Origin: an uncultured Acetatifactor sp. | GTDB lineage: Bacteria; Bacillota; Clostridia; Lachnospirales; Lachnospiraceae | NCBI GenBank assembly: GCA_949840935.1 | Contig: CATKXX010000001.1 | Coordinates: 124,001-188,000 of the forward strand | Direction: 5' to 3' | DNA length: 64,000 bases | In this document: one piece after another, positions 42,972 through 52,206 of the stretch | Layout of the letters: every line of letters begins with the position of its first letter | How positions within the stretch are numbered: position 1 is the first letter of the stretch | The notes under the pieces: generated by a model | What the model saw: only the letters and a program-made list of their open reading frames with translations | Databases searched by the model: none | What the model was told of the DNA's origin: nothing | Program-made: the position numbers and the translations under genes

Positions 42972-43250
42972 ATGGATATTCTGGAAAAGATTGGAGATAC
43001 CGTTACTACAAAGGGAAAGGAAGTTGCGGATAAGGCAAAGGAGATTGCTGAGATCGCGAATCTGAGGAGCCAGATTGCTACCTGTGAGGAGGTCATCAAG
43101 AAGAATTATCTGGAGATTGGGAAGCTGTACTATGAGCTGTACGGCGATATGACGGAGGACAGCTTTGAGAAGCAGTGTAAAGCCATCAAAAACGCCAGGC
43201 ACGGTGTGGAGGAGCTGCAGCAGAAGATTAACGATATCAAGGGCTTATGA
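42972..43250 (+). CDS. Small coiled-coil protein, 92 residues
   Basis: A helical protein with an amphipathic N-terminus (DILEKIGDTVTTKGKEVADK) and a central segment CEEVIKKNYLEIGKLYYELY. The layout resembles the front part of small Firmicutes proteins that end in a zinc ribbon, but no zinc ribbon is present here. Function unknown. GAGGAT lies upstream of ATG 42972, and the terminator at 43281 closes the unit. Confidence 0.55.
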   Translation: MDILEKIGDTVTTKGKEVADKAKEIAEIANLRSQIATCEEVIKKNYLEIGKLYYELYGDMTEDSFEKQCKAIKNARHGVEELQQKINDIKGL

Positions 43251-43280
43251 TACATACCTGCGGGCAAAAAAATATGGATT

Positions 43281-43312
43281 AAAAAGGCGGCGCTTGAAAG
43301 CGTCGCCTTTTT
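43281..43312. terminator. Bidirectional terminator
   Basis: AAAAAGGCGGCGCTT pairs with AAGCGTCGCCTTTTT (one mismatch) across a GA loop. A-rich on one side and T-rich on the other, it serves the 42972 gene and possibly the convergent PBP gene. Confidence 0.8.
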
Positions 43313-43385
43313 AAATGCACAGCTATTCGATTAGTGGATATGGATGTTTCTTCCGGTCTCCGGAGGAGCAGCCCTGCCTTCCGGG

Positions 43386-46121
43386 TTACTCCTCGTCCTC
43401 CCAGTCATCATCCCCATTATCTTCCTCTCCGTTGTTTTCTGACCAGCCTCTCTGTTCCAGCTCCCATCGCTGCCCGTTAATGATATTTTCCCAGTCAGGG
43501 TTTGCGAAGAAAGCGGCATCATGCTGACAGCGTTCGGAGGTACGGTTGGGAGTATTCACCGACTGTGTACCATCAGGGTTTTCTATGATGGTGGTAGAAC
43601 CGCTCACCAGAGCGGGATCCTCCGCCAGGGGGAAAGTCGCTACTCCGTAATTCTTGAAGGGGCATTCCGGGCTCGCGGGAATACCATAGTAGGCACAGAT
43701 ATCACCCTGATAATGTATGGTACAGGTCTCCGTGGGCTGAGTACCCTCCGCGAAAAGCTCCGATCTCACACAGCCGTCACAGAGGCCGGGAACGGGAAGC
43801 TGACCGGACTGGGTACAGATATCCACCTGGATTATGCCCTCCGCCGGCCTGGAAAAGGACTCGGGGGTCAGATTCTCGTGGACTCGCTGCATAATGGCGC
43901 GCCAGAGCGTTTTCGCCACAGCGGACTCGTCGTTCCCTTTGGAGGTGCTCATGCCGATATTATTATCGTATCCGGCCCATACAGTGGCAGTGTAGTAAGG
44001 GGTATAGCCGCAGAACCATACGTCATGGTAATCGGTGGAGGTTCCCGTCTTTCCGGCAATCGCCATGCTGGAGCTGAAATTACATCTGGCTCCGGTTCCG
44101 CCGTTCTTTACCACATCCACCATGGCATCGGTCAGCAGGAATGCAGTGGTCTCCTTGATGACCTGCCTGGTGTTGGGGGAAGTGTTGTCCAGTATCACAT
44201 TGCCGTCGGCATCGGTGACTTTTGTGTAAAGCTTTGGCTCCACGTAGGTTCCCATGTTGGCGACTGTGGCGTACCCGGCATTGAGTTCATAGGGGGTGAC
44301 ACCGATCGTAAGGCCGCCCAGCGCCAGGGACTGGTTGACGTCGGACAGTATCCGGCCATCGCTGAGTACATAATGGTCGGTCAGGGTAGTGAATCCGAAA
44401 TTCAACAGGTAGTCGTAGCCCAGCTGAGGCGTAATTACGGTCAGATTCTTAACGGCAATGATATTCAGGGACTCCCTGGTGGCTTCGCGCAGTGACTGGA
44501 TGCCACGGTAATATCCGTGATACCAGTTGCTCACCGGCTTTCCGTCGTCATAGTTAAAGGGAGCGTCGTTGTATACGGTGGCCAGGGTCTTGCCGGCGCT
44601 GTCCAGCGCAGGGGCAAAGGAAGCCAGCACCTTGAAGGTGGAGCCGGGGGAGCGCATGGCGGAGGTGGCCCTGTTCAGAGTACGCCTTCCCTCCTTGGTG
44701 CCGCGGCCGCCTACCAGGGCAGCCACATAACCGGTCTCCTGATCTTCGATGACGAAAGCAGCCTGGGGCTGGGCGGTCATCGAAATGGTTTCATCATAGT
44801 TATCCTCGTTGTCAGCTACGCCCAGTTCTGTCAGCATGGCAGTGCGGTATATGGTGATGGCCTCGTTGGCTTCATCCTGGGAGGAGAAGATCAGATTGAA
44901 TTTCTTATCACTGGTATTCTTGAACCAGGTCATCATGTTTTCCTTGCTGAAATTGTGTGCGTTGCCCGCAGCGTCCCGGATGGTAAGCGCATAATTCAGA
45001 TACCACTTTACATTGGCGGGATAGTTGTCCGGGTTGGCAAATTCTTCGTCCGCTATGGCCTGGATGGCGGGATCCATGGTGGAATAAATCCGCAGGCCGC
45101 CGGCGGTGAGAAGGTGCTCCGTCATGCTTTCGCTGTAGCCCGCTATATTGACCAGGTCGTCCTTGACCTGTTCGTATACGGCATCAGAGAAATAGGAGCC
45201 GGAGGACGCGTTGCTGCTTAAGCGGTAGTCCGTGTCGAACAGCCCAATCCTCTCGTAGACAGCCTCGGTGTCGGCAATCGCTTCATCGTACTCCGCCTGG
45301 GTGATAAATTCCAGGCGCAGCATGTTATCCAGGCAGTCCTGGCGGCGGCGCTGGTTCTGTTCCGGATGGCTGATGGGATTGTACTTGGTGGGGTTCTGTG
45401 TAATACATGCGATAACGGCGCATTCCGACAGCGTCAGCTCGCTGCATGACTTACCGAAATACCGCTGGGAGGCCGATTCCACGCCAAGTGTATTCTGGCC
45501 CAGGTTGATGGCGTTCATATATTCCAGGAGAATCTGATCCTTTGTGTAGGATTTGCTGATCGCCAGCGCAAGGAACTGTTCCTGGAGCTTACGCTTGATC
45601 TTCTTGATCATATTGTCACCCTCCTGCATCCACTCCGTGAAGATGGTGTTCTTCAGGAGCTGCTGGGTGATGGTGCTGGCGCCCTGGGCGGATTCGCCGC
45701 CGGTCTTCAGGAAGGTCCAGCCGGCGCGGATCATACTTTTAAAGTCGATACCGTTATGCTGGTAGAAACGCTCGTCCTCGATGGCTACGAAGGCCTGTCC
45801 CAGATGCTCCGGCACCATGTCCATATCCACACGGATACGGTTGGAGTCGGTGCTCACATACTGGTCGATCTCGTTTCCCACCCGGTCATAGACGATGGTC
45901 GCCTGGCCGGAGGCCACGATATCGCTGAAGCGGACTTCGGGAGTGGAGGACAGGATACCCTTGTATGCGCCGATCCCTGCCGCCGCGCCGCAGATACCCA
46001 CGCCGATTATGGCGATCAGGATCAGCTCCATCAGGGAAACCAGCAGTTTCCTTTCCCATTTTATTACTTTGGAATTCAACGCCTTTTGCTTGGCGCGTAC
46101 TCCTCTTCTTCCATAATTCAT
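43386..46121 (-). CDS. Penicillin-binding protein 1A, bifunctional
   Basis: A 911-residue class A PBP that polymerises glycan strands and cross-links peptides outside the membrane. A basic N-terminus leads to one helix at about 35-60. The glycosyltransferase domain has AFVAIEDERFYQHNGID (catalytic Glu near 119) and GASTITQQLLKN. The transpeptidase has SPGSTFK (active-site Ser near 495), with SSN-like and KTGTSTD (near 690) motifs. The C-terminus is acidic and disordered (NNGEEDNGDDDWEDEE). ATG 46121 follows AAAGGG by nine bases. Promoter at 46160-46188. Confidence 0.93.
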   Translation of the reverse strand: MNYGRRGVRAKQKALNSKVIKWERKLLVSLMELILIAIIGVGICGAAAGIGAYKGILSSTPEVRFSDIVASGQATIVYDRVGNEIDQYVSTDSNRIRVDMDMVPEHLGQAFVAIEDERFYQHNGIDFKSMIRAGWTFLKTGGESAQGASTITQQLLKNTIFTEWMQEGDNMIKKIKRKLQEQFLALAISKSYTKDQILLEYMNAINLGQNTLGVESASQRYFGKSCSELTLSECAVIACITQNPTKYNPISHPEQNQRRRQDCLDNMLRLEFITQAEYDEAIADTEAVYERIGLFDTDYRLSSNASSGSYFSDAVYEQVKDDLVNIAGYSESMTEHLLTAGGLRIYSTMDPAIQAIADEEFANPDNYPANVKWYLNYALTIRDAAGNAHNFSKENMMTWFKNTSDKKFNLIFSSQDEANEAITIYRTAMLTELGVADNEDNYDETISMTAQPQAAFVIEDQETGYVAALVGGRGTKEGRRTLNRATSAMRSPGSTFKVLASFAPALDSAGKTLATVYNDAPFNYDDGKPVSNWYHGYYRGIQSLREATRESLNIIAVKNLTVITPQLGYDYLLNFGFTTLTDHYVLSDGRILSDVNQSLALGGLTIGVTPYELNAGYATVANMGTYVEPKLYTKVTDADGNVILDNTSPNTRQVIKETTAFLLTDAMVDVVKNGGTGARCNFSSSMAIAGKTGTSTDYHDVWFCGYTPYYTATVWAGYDNNIGMSTSKGNDESAVAKTLWRAIMQRVHENLTPESFSRPAEGIIQVDICTQSGQLPVPGLCDGCVRSELFAEGTQPTETCTIHYQGDICAYYGIPASPECPFKNYGVATFPLAEDPALVSGSTTIIENPDGTQSVNTPNRTSERCQHDAAFFANPDWENIINGQRWELEQRGWSENNGEEDNGDDDWEDEE

Positions 46122-46159
46122 TGAAATATCCCTTTCTGTATGAAAATACCACACGATAT

Positions 46160-46188
46160 ATTATAACAAATAACAGTATGTAATTAAA
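46160..46188 (-). promoter_or_regulatory. Promoter of the PBP gene
   Basis: Read on the minus strand, TTTAAT (46183-46188) and TATAAT (46160-46165) with a 17-base spacer, 39 bases before the start codon. Confidence 0.55.
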
Positions 46189-46296
46189 GTTTTTTTTCCA
46201 GACTTAAGAATTGTTTCACATTTTGAACAAATTATGCTATCCTTATACTGAAAAAAGACAGGTTATGTATAAAAAAATATAAGGGAAACGTATGTT

Positions 46297-46941
46297 ATGA
46301 ATGAGAATATGGTAGAATCCTATCGTGTGCTGCTGGAAGGGGGCGAGGGAGAGTATGTGGAAAAGAAGTCCCGCTTTATCGCCACCCTCCGCAAATGCGA
46401 GAGCGAGGGGGAGGCGGCAGCTTTCATCGAGGAGATGAAAAAGAAATACTGGGACGCCAGGCACAACTGTTCTGCCTTTGTGATCGGGGCAAGGGGGGAG
46501 CTGGCCAGATGCAGCGACGACGGGGAGCCCGGCGGGACGGCGGGGCGCCCCATGCTGGAGGTGCTCTCAGGGGAGGGCATCCGCAATGCGGCGGTAGTGG
46601 TGACCCGGTATTTCGGCGGAGTCCTCCTGGGCACGGGGGGCCTGGTCAGGGCCTACACCCAGGCGGTAAAGGCCGGCCTGGAAAACTGTACCCTGGGGCG
46701 GATGCGCCATGGCTGGGAGGTGGAGATCGGCACGGATTACAACGGCGTCGGGAAGATCCTGTATCTGTTGGGGAACGCCGGCATCGAGCCTGTGGAGAGC
46801 AATTATGCGGAGGCGGTTTCCCTGCGGATCCTTGCGCCGTCGGACGGGCTGGAGCGGCTGGAAAAGGAGATCACGGAGGCCACCGGCGGCAGGGCCGGTA
46901 TCGTAAGGCGCAGGGAATTGTACTTTGCGGAGAAAGAGTGA
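46297..46941 (+). CDS. YigZ/IMPACT family protein
   Basis: A 214-residue protein with an N-terminal UPF0029 domain. VEKKSRFIATLRKCESE opens it, DARHNCSAFVIG and SDDGEPGGTAGRPM (about 73-86) are the family signatures, followed by VVVTRYFGGVLLGTGGLVRAY. The C-terminal 60 residues are the DUF1949-type domain. Biochemical role is not settled in bacteria; relatives link to translation stress. The ATG follows GGGAAACG. It leads into mgtE by 51 bases. Confidence 0.88.
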   Translation: MNENMVESYRVLLEGGEGEYVEKKSRFIATLRKCESEGEAAAFIEEMKKKYWDARHNCSAFVIGARGELARCSDDGEPGGTAGRPMLEVLSGEGIRNAAVVVTRYFGGVLLGTGGLVRAYTQAVKAGLENCTLGRMRHGWEVEIGTDYNGVGKILYLLGNAGIEPVESNYAEAVSLRILAPSDGLERLEKEITEATGGRAGIVRRRELYFAEKE

Positions 46942-46992
46942 TTTTTTTCGGGCATATTCGGAAGAATATTGTCACAGGAAGGAGGAAGGAAG

Positions 46993-48342
46993 ATGGAACA
47001 ACTGAGGGAAATGGACGAATTACTGGAACTCCTTGACACAAAGCAGTATACGAAGCTGCGGCAATATCTTTCCGAGCTGAACCACGCGGACGTGGCGGCG
47101 CTCATAGAGGAGATGGAGGACGCCCCCACGCTGAAGACCTTCCGTATGCTGCCCAAGGATATGGCGGCGGATGTCTTTTCCTATCTGGATGTGGAAGATC
47201 AGCAGTTTATCCTGACCTCCATGTCGGAGAAGGAGGCCGCAGGTATCATCGACAATCTGATGGCCGACGACGCGGTGGATCTGCTGGAGGAAATGCCTGC
47301 CAATGTGGTGAAGGGGCTTCTGGCCATCGCCAGCCCCGAAACCAGGAGGGATATCAACCATCTGCTGCGCTATCCCGAGGATTCGGCGGGAAGCATTATG
47401 ACCGTGGAGTATGTGGATCTGAAGGAGACTTTGACCGTGGATGAGGCTATCGCGAAGATCCGCAGGGTGGGGCTGGACAGCGAGACCATCAACATCTGTT
47501 ATGTGCTGGACGAGCAGAGAAGGCTGGTGGGTACGGTGGCCCTGCGCTATCTGCTGCTCAGCCAGGGGGATGAGGTCATCGGCGACATGATGCACGAGAA
47601 TGTCATTTCCATCCATACCCTGACCGACCAGGAGGAGGCGGCCAGGCAGTTTAAAAAGTACGATTTTACGGCTATGCCTGTGGTGGACAATGAGAACCGC
47701 CTGGTGGGGATCATCACCGTGGACGATATTGTGGATATCATTGAGGAGGAGACCACGGAGGATATGGAGAAGATGGCGGCTATCGTGCCCAGCGATAAGC
47801 CCTATATGAGGACCTCCGTGGCGGAGACCTACAGAAAGAGGATCCCCTGGCTGCTGCTGTTGATGGTTTCCGCCACCTTTACGGGGGCCATCATCACATC
47901 CTTTGAGGAGGCGCTGAGCGTCTACGCTGCCCTTATCGCCTTTATCCCCATGCTCATGGATACCGGAGGGAATGCAGGTGGACAGGCCAGCGTGACGGTG
48001 ATCCGCGGGCTCTCCCTGGGGGAGATCGAATACGGGGACGCCTTCCGGGTGGTGTGGAAGGAGGTCAGGGTGGCCTTCCTCTGCGGGCTGACCCTGGCGG
48101 CGGCCAACTTTGCAAAACTGATGTTATTTGACCGGGTGGGCGTAAGCGTGGCGGCGGTGGTGTGCCTGACCCTGGTAGCGGCGGTGCTCCTGGCCATGTT
48201 GGTGGGATGCCTTCTGCCCATCGGCGCCAAGAAGCTGGGATTTGACCCGGCGGTCATGGCGAGCCCCTTTATCACCACTATCGTGGATGCGCTTTCATTG
48301 ATCGTGTATTTCAGAGTAGCAGGTGTTATTTTAGGAATATGA
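46993..48342 (+). CDS. mgtE: Magnesium transporter MgtE
   Basis: A 449-residue channel of normal MgtE length. The N-domain is helical (1-130), two CBS domains follow (about 135-255, with MTVEYVDLKETLTVDEAI and MPVVDNENRLVGIITVDD), and five membrane helices close the protein (275-449, with DTGGNAGGQASVTVIRGL in the pore region). It imports Mg2+ and is closed by Mg2+ binding to the N and CBS domains. ATG 46993 is chosen for its GGAGG; the frame opens earlier at 46969. Confidence 0.95.
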   Translation: MEQLREMDELLELLDTKQYTKLRQYLSELNHADVAALIEEMEDAPTLKTFRMLPKDMAADVFSYLDVEDQQFILTSMSEKEAAGIIDNLMADDAVDLLEEMPANVVKGLLAIASPETRRDINHLLRYPEDSAGSIMTVEYVDLKETLTVDEAIAKIRRVGLDSETINICYVLDEQRRLVGTVALRYLLLSQGDEVIGDMMHENVISIHTLTDQEEAARQFKKYDFTAMPVVDNENRLVGIITVDDIVDIIEEETTEDMEKMAAIVPSDKPYMRTSVAETYRKRIPWLLLLMVSATFTGAIITSFEEALSVYAALIAFIPMLMDTGGNAGGQASVTVIRGLSLGEIEYGDAFRVVWKEVRVAFLCGLTLAAANFAKLMLFDRVGVSVAAVVCLTLVAAVLLAMLVGCLLPIGAKKLGFDPAVMASPFITTIVDALSLIVYFRVAGVILGI

Positions 48343-48460
48343 TACGTATTCCTATTCAGAATGTTTTTTCTGCTCAGGCGGGGAAACCGTGAAAAAGGCG
48401 GTTCCTGTCTGCGGACAGGCGGGCCGGAAGCCGCAGAAGGCGTCAAATGCCCGGAAAACG

Positions 48461-48492
48461 GGAGGTGGTAGAAAAATACTACCTCCTTTTTC
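48461..48492 (+). terminator. Terminator after mgtE
   Basis: GGAGGTGGTA pairs with TACTACCTCC across AGAAAAA-type loop, followed by TTTTT. Confidence 0.8.
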
Positions 48493-48655
48493 GTGGAAAA
48501 CTATTGAAAAGAAAAAGCTCCTTATATTACCATGAAAGCATACCGGTATGAGCGGCGTGTCATCCCGCTGGCAGCGCACCCGGTTTGGAACCGGGGCCGG
48601 CGGAGGGGATATTGACGCGGTGCAGAAAAAATGGAACGAGAATGGAGGAGAGTGG

Positions 48656-49396
48656 ATGAAAGGGATGTTGATGAAGCTGAAGGCAAAGGAAACGCTTAAG
48701 CTGTTGGGGATGTTGTTTGTGACTGCGTTTTTTTTCTGGTTTTATATGGTTACTGCGGGAGGGATAACGGCCTATAAGCAGTTTTTGGATCTGCCGACCC
48801 TGGTGCCCATGCTGTTCTTTACTACAGCGGTGCTGTGGCTGAGCGGTGTGGGAAAGGATTTCCTCAACGGCCTCCAGCTGGCCTTTACGGAGCAGAAGGG
48901 GTATTCCAGGATCAAGCTTCAGAGGGCCTGTAATGCCGTAAAATATACGAAAACCCTGATATTCATGGAAGCGGTCTTTATGATTTTTACAGGCGTGATC
49001 GATCTGCTGTATCATGTTGACTTTGGGTATGGCCTCACCCTGGGCCCGGCCCTTGCCGTTGGTATCTTAAGCGCGCTGTATGCGTTTATGGCGGCGGTGC
49101 TGCTGACCATACTGAGCGCAAAGCTGGAAAATATGCTGGCTTCCTACATGGAGGAGCCGGAGGCGGGGATTTCCGTGGAGGAAGCCCAGACGCTCTATTT
49201 TAAGCTCAGGGCGCTGGGGCTGACGGACAGGGAGGCCGAGGTGGCGCGGCTGGTGAGCTGCGATATGACCAACCGGGAGATTGCCCAGGCGCTGTATATA
49301 TCAGAGGCTACGGTGAAGAAGCACATTACCCATATCCTGGAGAAGACTTCCCTGACGGACCGTGAGGGTCTGACGAAAAGGGTACGGGGGCTCTAA
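48656..49396 (+). CDS. Membrane LuxR-type regulator with MotA/ExbB-like helices
   Basis: A 246-residue protein. Residues 15-160 hold four hydrophobic helices; the segments AYKQFLDLPTLVPML and LALY-like AVGILSALYAFMAAVLL resemble MotA/TolQ/ExbB proton-channel proteins. Residues 175-245 are a LuxR-type helix-turn-helix: LGLTDREAEVARLVSCDMTN and REIAQALYISEATVKKHITH. A membrane-tethered DNA-binding protein is therefore expected; stimulus unknown. ATG 48656 follows GGAGGAG; the upstream frame to 48548 is not supported. It lies 26 bases before an ABC exporter, its probable target. Confidence 0.75.
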   Translation: MKGMLMKLKAKETLKLLGMLFVTAFFFWFYMVTAGGITAYKQFLDLPTLVPMLFFTTAVLWLSGVGKDFLNGLQLAFTEQKGYSRIKLQRACNAVKYTKTLIFMEAVFMIFTGVIDLLYHVDFGYGLTLGPALAVGILSALYAFMAAVLLTILSAKLENMLASYMEEPEAGISVEEAQTLYFKLRALGLTDREAEVARLVSCDMTNREIAQALYISEATVKKHITHILEKTSLTDREGLTKRVRGL

Positions 49397-49422
49397 AGGA
49401 TAAAAAGGAGGGGCAGAGGCTG

Positions 49423-50370
49423 ATGACGGAAGTTATATTCAAAGCAAAAGGTATTACGAAAAAATATTGGAAACGCGAGGGCCTGCGGGTGAGCAGTACC
49501 ACGGTACTGGATCATCTGGATATGGAGATCCGTAAGGGGGAGATTTACGGCTTTGTGGGCGCCAACGGGGCGGGGAAGACCACGATGATCCGCATCCTGG
49601 CCGGGGTTTCGGAGCAGACGGAAGGACATCTGGAGCTGTTTGGGGAGGACGACCCGGGAAAGCTGTATCTGCAGCGCAGGCGTATCAGCGGGATCATTGA
49701 GAAACCGGCGATTTATCCCCATCTGACGGCAAGGGAGAACCTGGAGGTATGCAGGAGGCAGCGGGGAATCGCGGATGACAAATGCATAGCGGAAACCCTC
49801 CGGGCCGTGGGCCTGGCGAAAACCGGTTCCAAAAAGGCGGGGAAGTTTTCCCTGGGAATGAAGCAGAGGCTGGCTGTGGCTATGGCGCTGTTGGGCGGGT
49901 CGGAGCTTTTATTCCTGGACGAACCCATAAACGGCCTGGATCCCGAGGGAATGATGGGGCTGCGGGAGCTTTTGACAGGCCTGAACCGGGAGCAGGGGAT
50001 CACGATCCTGATTTCCAGCCACCTGTTGAGCGAGCTGCACCAGCTGGCCACCTGCTACGGGTTTATCCGTGACGGAAGGATGCTGGAACAGATCACTTCG
50101 GAGGAGCTGAACCGGAAATGCAGGAAGTACCTGTACATCCGGGTGGATCAGGCACAGAAGGCAGAAACCGTCCTGCGGACAAAGCTGGGGCTGCAGAATC
50201 TGGAGAGGATGCCGGAAAACGTGATACAGGTATACGACGTGACGGATAAGGTTGAAATCGGGGGCATCAGCAGGGCCCTGATCCTGGAGGGGATCAGCGT
50301 GGAGACAGTGGCCATAAAGGGGGATGACCTGGATCGGTATTATTTTTCGCTGATAAAGGATGCCTCATGA
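49423..50370 (+). CDS. ABC transporter ATP-binding protein, BcrA-type
   Basis: A 315-residue ATPase. Walker A GANGAGKTTM is near residues 46-55, the signature FSLGMKQRLA near 144, and Walker B LLFLDEPINGLDP near 163. The C-terminal 85 residues are an extension found in bacitracin- and lantibiotic-type exporters. It powers the permease encoded next. AAGGAGGGG lies upstream of ATG 49423. It is preceded by the LuxR-type regulator and probably controlled by it. Confidence 0.9.
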   Translation: MTEVIFKAKGITKKYWKREGLRVSSTTVLDHLDMEIRKGEIYGFVGANGAGKTTMIRILAGVSEQTEGHLELFGEDDPGKLYLQRRRISGIIEKPAIYPHLTARENLEVCRRQRGIADDKCIAETLRAVGLAKTGSKKAGKFSLGMKQRLAVAMALLGGSELLFLDEPINGLDPEGMMGLRELLTGLNREQGITILISSHLLSELHQLATCYGFIRDGRMLEQITSEELNRKCRKYLYIRVDQAQKAETVLRTKLGLQNLERMPENVIQVYDVTDKVEIGGISRALILEGISVETVAIKGDDLDRYYFSLIKDAS

Positions 50371-50406
50371 GGAATTCTTTACCGCAGCGGGGAAGGGGAT
50401 ATGAAT

Positions 50407-51144
50407 ATGAAAAATTTGATCAGATCGGAATTTTATAAATTGGCGAAATCGGGGAGTTACAAGGTTATGATGGCTTTTTCCGTGGGGGTGGGCCTGTTTT
50501 TCAGCTTTTATGGGATCAGCCATTCCGTAACGGCGTCAGGATACCAGATGCTGCCGATCATGGATTCGTTTGTGATGTTCCACACCATTTTTACCAGTGT
50601 GTTTACGGCGGCCTTTGTCTGCAGCGAGTTTTCCGGGCGCACTGTGGGGATGGGGCTTTTGTGCGGCCTGCCCCGGCGCAAGGTGTTTTTGGCCAAGATT
50701 ACGGCCTATTTCGCGGGACTTTTGTGTCTGCTGTCCGCGGTGGTGGTGACGCCCATGGTGGCCATGTCCCTTGTGAACGGGTTTGGCATGGAGCTGACGG
50801 CGGGGAATTGTATGGATTTCCTGGCGCAGGCGGCCTTTTTCTGGCTGGCCTGCTCTGCCATAGGCGGCTTCTTCCTATTTCTGGCCATGGCGACGAAAAA
50901 CACGGCGGCGACTATGGGGGCAGGGCTGGGGATTGCGTATCTCATGCTGGTGCTGGCCTCCAATTACGTCAACGCGGATGTGGAAAGATTTTCCCCGGTA
51001 AGGTATTCGGTGATCTGCCAGATGTTCATCCTGGGGGACTGGGAGAATCTGTCCAAGGGGCTGTTTTTAGGAGTTGTTCTGGTGACATTGGCGGTCACCC
51101 TGGCGGCCTCGGCATTGATCTTTGAGAGGTCGGAGCTGGCGTAA
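50407..51144 (+). CDS. ABC transporter permease, ABC-2 type
   Basis: A 245-residue membrane protein with six helices. KNLIRSEFYKLAKSGSYKVM is the charged N-terminus seen in ABC-2 permeases, followed by FTAAFVCSEFSGRTVGMGL. It pairs with the BcrA-type ATPase. AAGGGG lies eight bases before ATG 50407; ATG 50401 is closer than usual. The substrate is unknown, likely a peptide or drug. Confidence 0.85.
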   Translation: MKNLIRSEFYKLAKSGSYKVMMAFSVGVGLFFSFYGISHSVTASGYQMLPIMDSFVMFHTIFTSVFTAAFVCSEFSGRTVGMGLLCGLPRRKVFLAKITAYFAGLLCLLSAVVVTPMVAMSLVNGFGMELTAGNCMDFLAQAAFFWLACSAIGGFFLFLAMATKNTAATMGAGLGIAYLMLVLASNYVNADVERFSPVRYSVICQMFILGDWENLSKGLFLGVVLVTLAVTLAASALIFERSELA

Positions 51145-51159
51145 GGATGTGGAAAAGGT

Positions 51160-52206
51160 TTACATGCCAATATAATTAAGATACTGTTGGTATTTTTGCA
51201 GCATGATCTGTTTCCCATATTGCTCCATGTATTCATAATCAGGGGCGCCGTGCCCGTTGACGGGAAGTATGATTTTTTCCCGTGATATGCGCAGATCGTT
51301 AATTTCACGGTTAAAATTGTACTTCTCGGTCAAACGGCACATTATCGCTGCCAGAAATAAATAATGATACTGATTAAAAGCAGGATTGTATAAACCTGTT
51401 ACATGGTCGCTGGCAACAAAACAGTAAGGATGGTAGTAGCAGGAGCCGACGCTGCCGCTGTTGGCTAACGATAAGCAGTTTGAAAAAATACGTACCTTAT
51501 CTTTATTTGAAATAAAGTTATCTACGCCATTGGACAATGCCGAGGAGGAAATGTATGGTATGTTTCCGGCGAAATGATCCTCCCGCTTAAGCCGTTTTCC
51601 TCTTTTGATCTGTGTGAAGATATCAGTCAGGAAGAATTCATGCCATTCATGAGCGGCAGCAGGTTTGACCATATTTTTTACCTGGAGCCGGTTTTTAATA
51701 TAAGCGCTGTATTTCTGCTTTAACAGCAATATTCTTTCCTTTATATAATTTTCCATAAAAACATAGTCGGGATTGCCCTGGCTGTCAACGGGGAGCATGA
51801 TCTTTTCACGTTTGATCCCCTCCTGATTCCCCATTTTCCCATAACAATATTTAGAACAGGTCTGCCGGATCATCCTGGAAAGAAACAGCCCGGAGTACTT
51901 ATTTAATCGGTCATTATAGAGCAAAAGGATGGAGGAACCGGCCCCGCCTCTGCCAAGAAAATCAAATTCCTGATAAAATGTGCTGCCATCAACGGGGCTG
52001 ACGGTAATGCAGTTGCCTTTGTCTAAAGATTCGTTCCCCTGTGGGGTGCAGCACCTTATCACGCCGTTATTCGTATTTCCCGAAGCAATGAAAGGAGTCT
52101 GCCCGGAATGATATTGCTTTTCAGAGCGTGCTCTAGGCCGCTTAACGGTAAACAGACTGCCGATAAACATTTCCTTCCATTCTCTGTCATTTAAACTGAT
52201 CATCAT
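51160..52206 (-). CDS. Specificity subunit of a BcgI-like restriction system
   Basis: A 348-residue protein with two target recognition domains. Each half repeats the same plan: W-x-EMF or EFF start (residues 10 and 192), a G-x-TPFIASG or G-x-IPYISSS segment, and an ending REKIMLPVDSQGNPD (about 138-152) or REKIILPVNGHGAPD (about 315-329) with helix after it. Two-TRD subunits read split DNA sites. Its length is close to BcgI subunit B. The start at 52206 follows GAGGAG and overlaps the methyltransferase gene by 20 bases, so the two are coupled. The sequence is AT-rich compared with its neighbours. Confidence 0.82.
   Translation of the reverse strand: MMISLNDREWKEMFIGSLFTVKRPRARSEKQYHSGQTPFIASGNTNNGVIRCCTPQGNESLDKGNCITVSPVDGSTFYQEFDFLGRGGAGSSILLLYNDRLNKYSGLFLSRMIRQTCSKYCYGKMGNQEGIKREKIMLPVDSQGNPDYVFMENYIKERILLLKQKYSAYIKNRLQVKNMVKPAAAHEWHEFFLTDIFTQIKRGKRLKREDHFAGNIPYISSSALSNGVDNFISNKDKVRIFSNCLSLANSGSVGSCYYHPYCFVASDHVTGLYNPAFNQYHYLFLAAIMCRLTEKYNFNREINDLRISREKIILPVNGHGAPDYEYMEQYGKQIMLQKYQQYLNYIGM

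Noticed and set aside
43521..45221. Long plus-strand frames inside the PBP gene
   Set aside because: They are the complement of PBP1A codons; Gly/Val/Ile-rich composition and no start signals.
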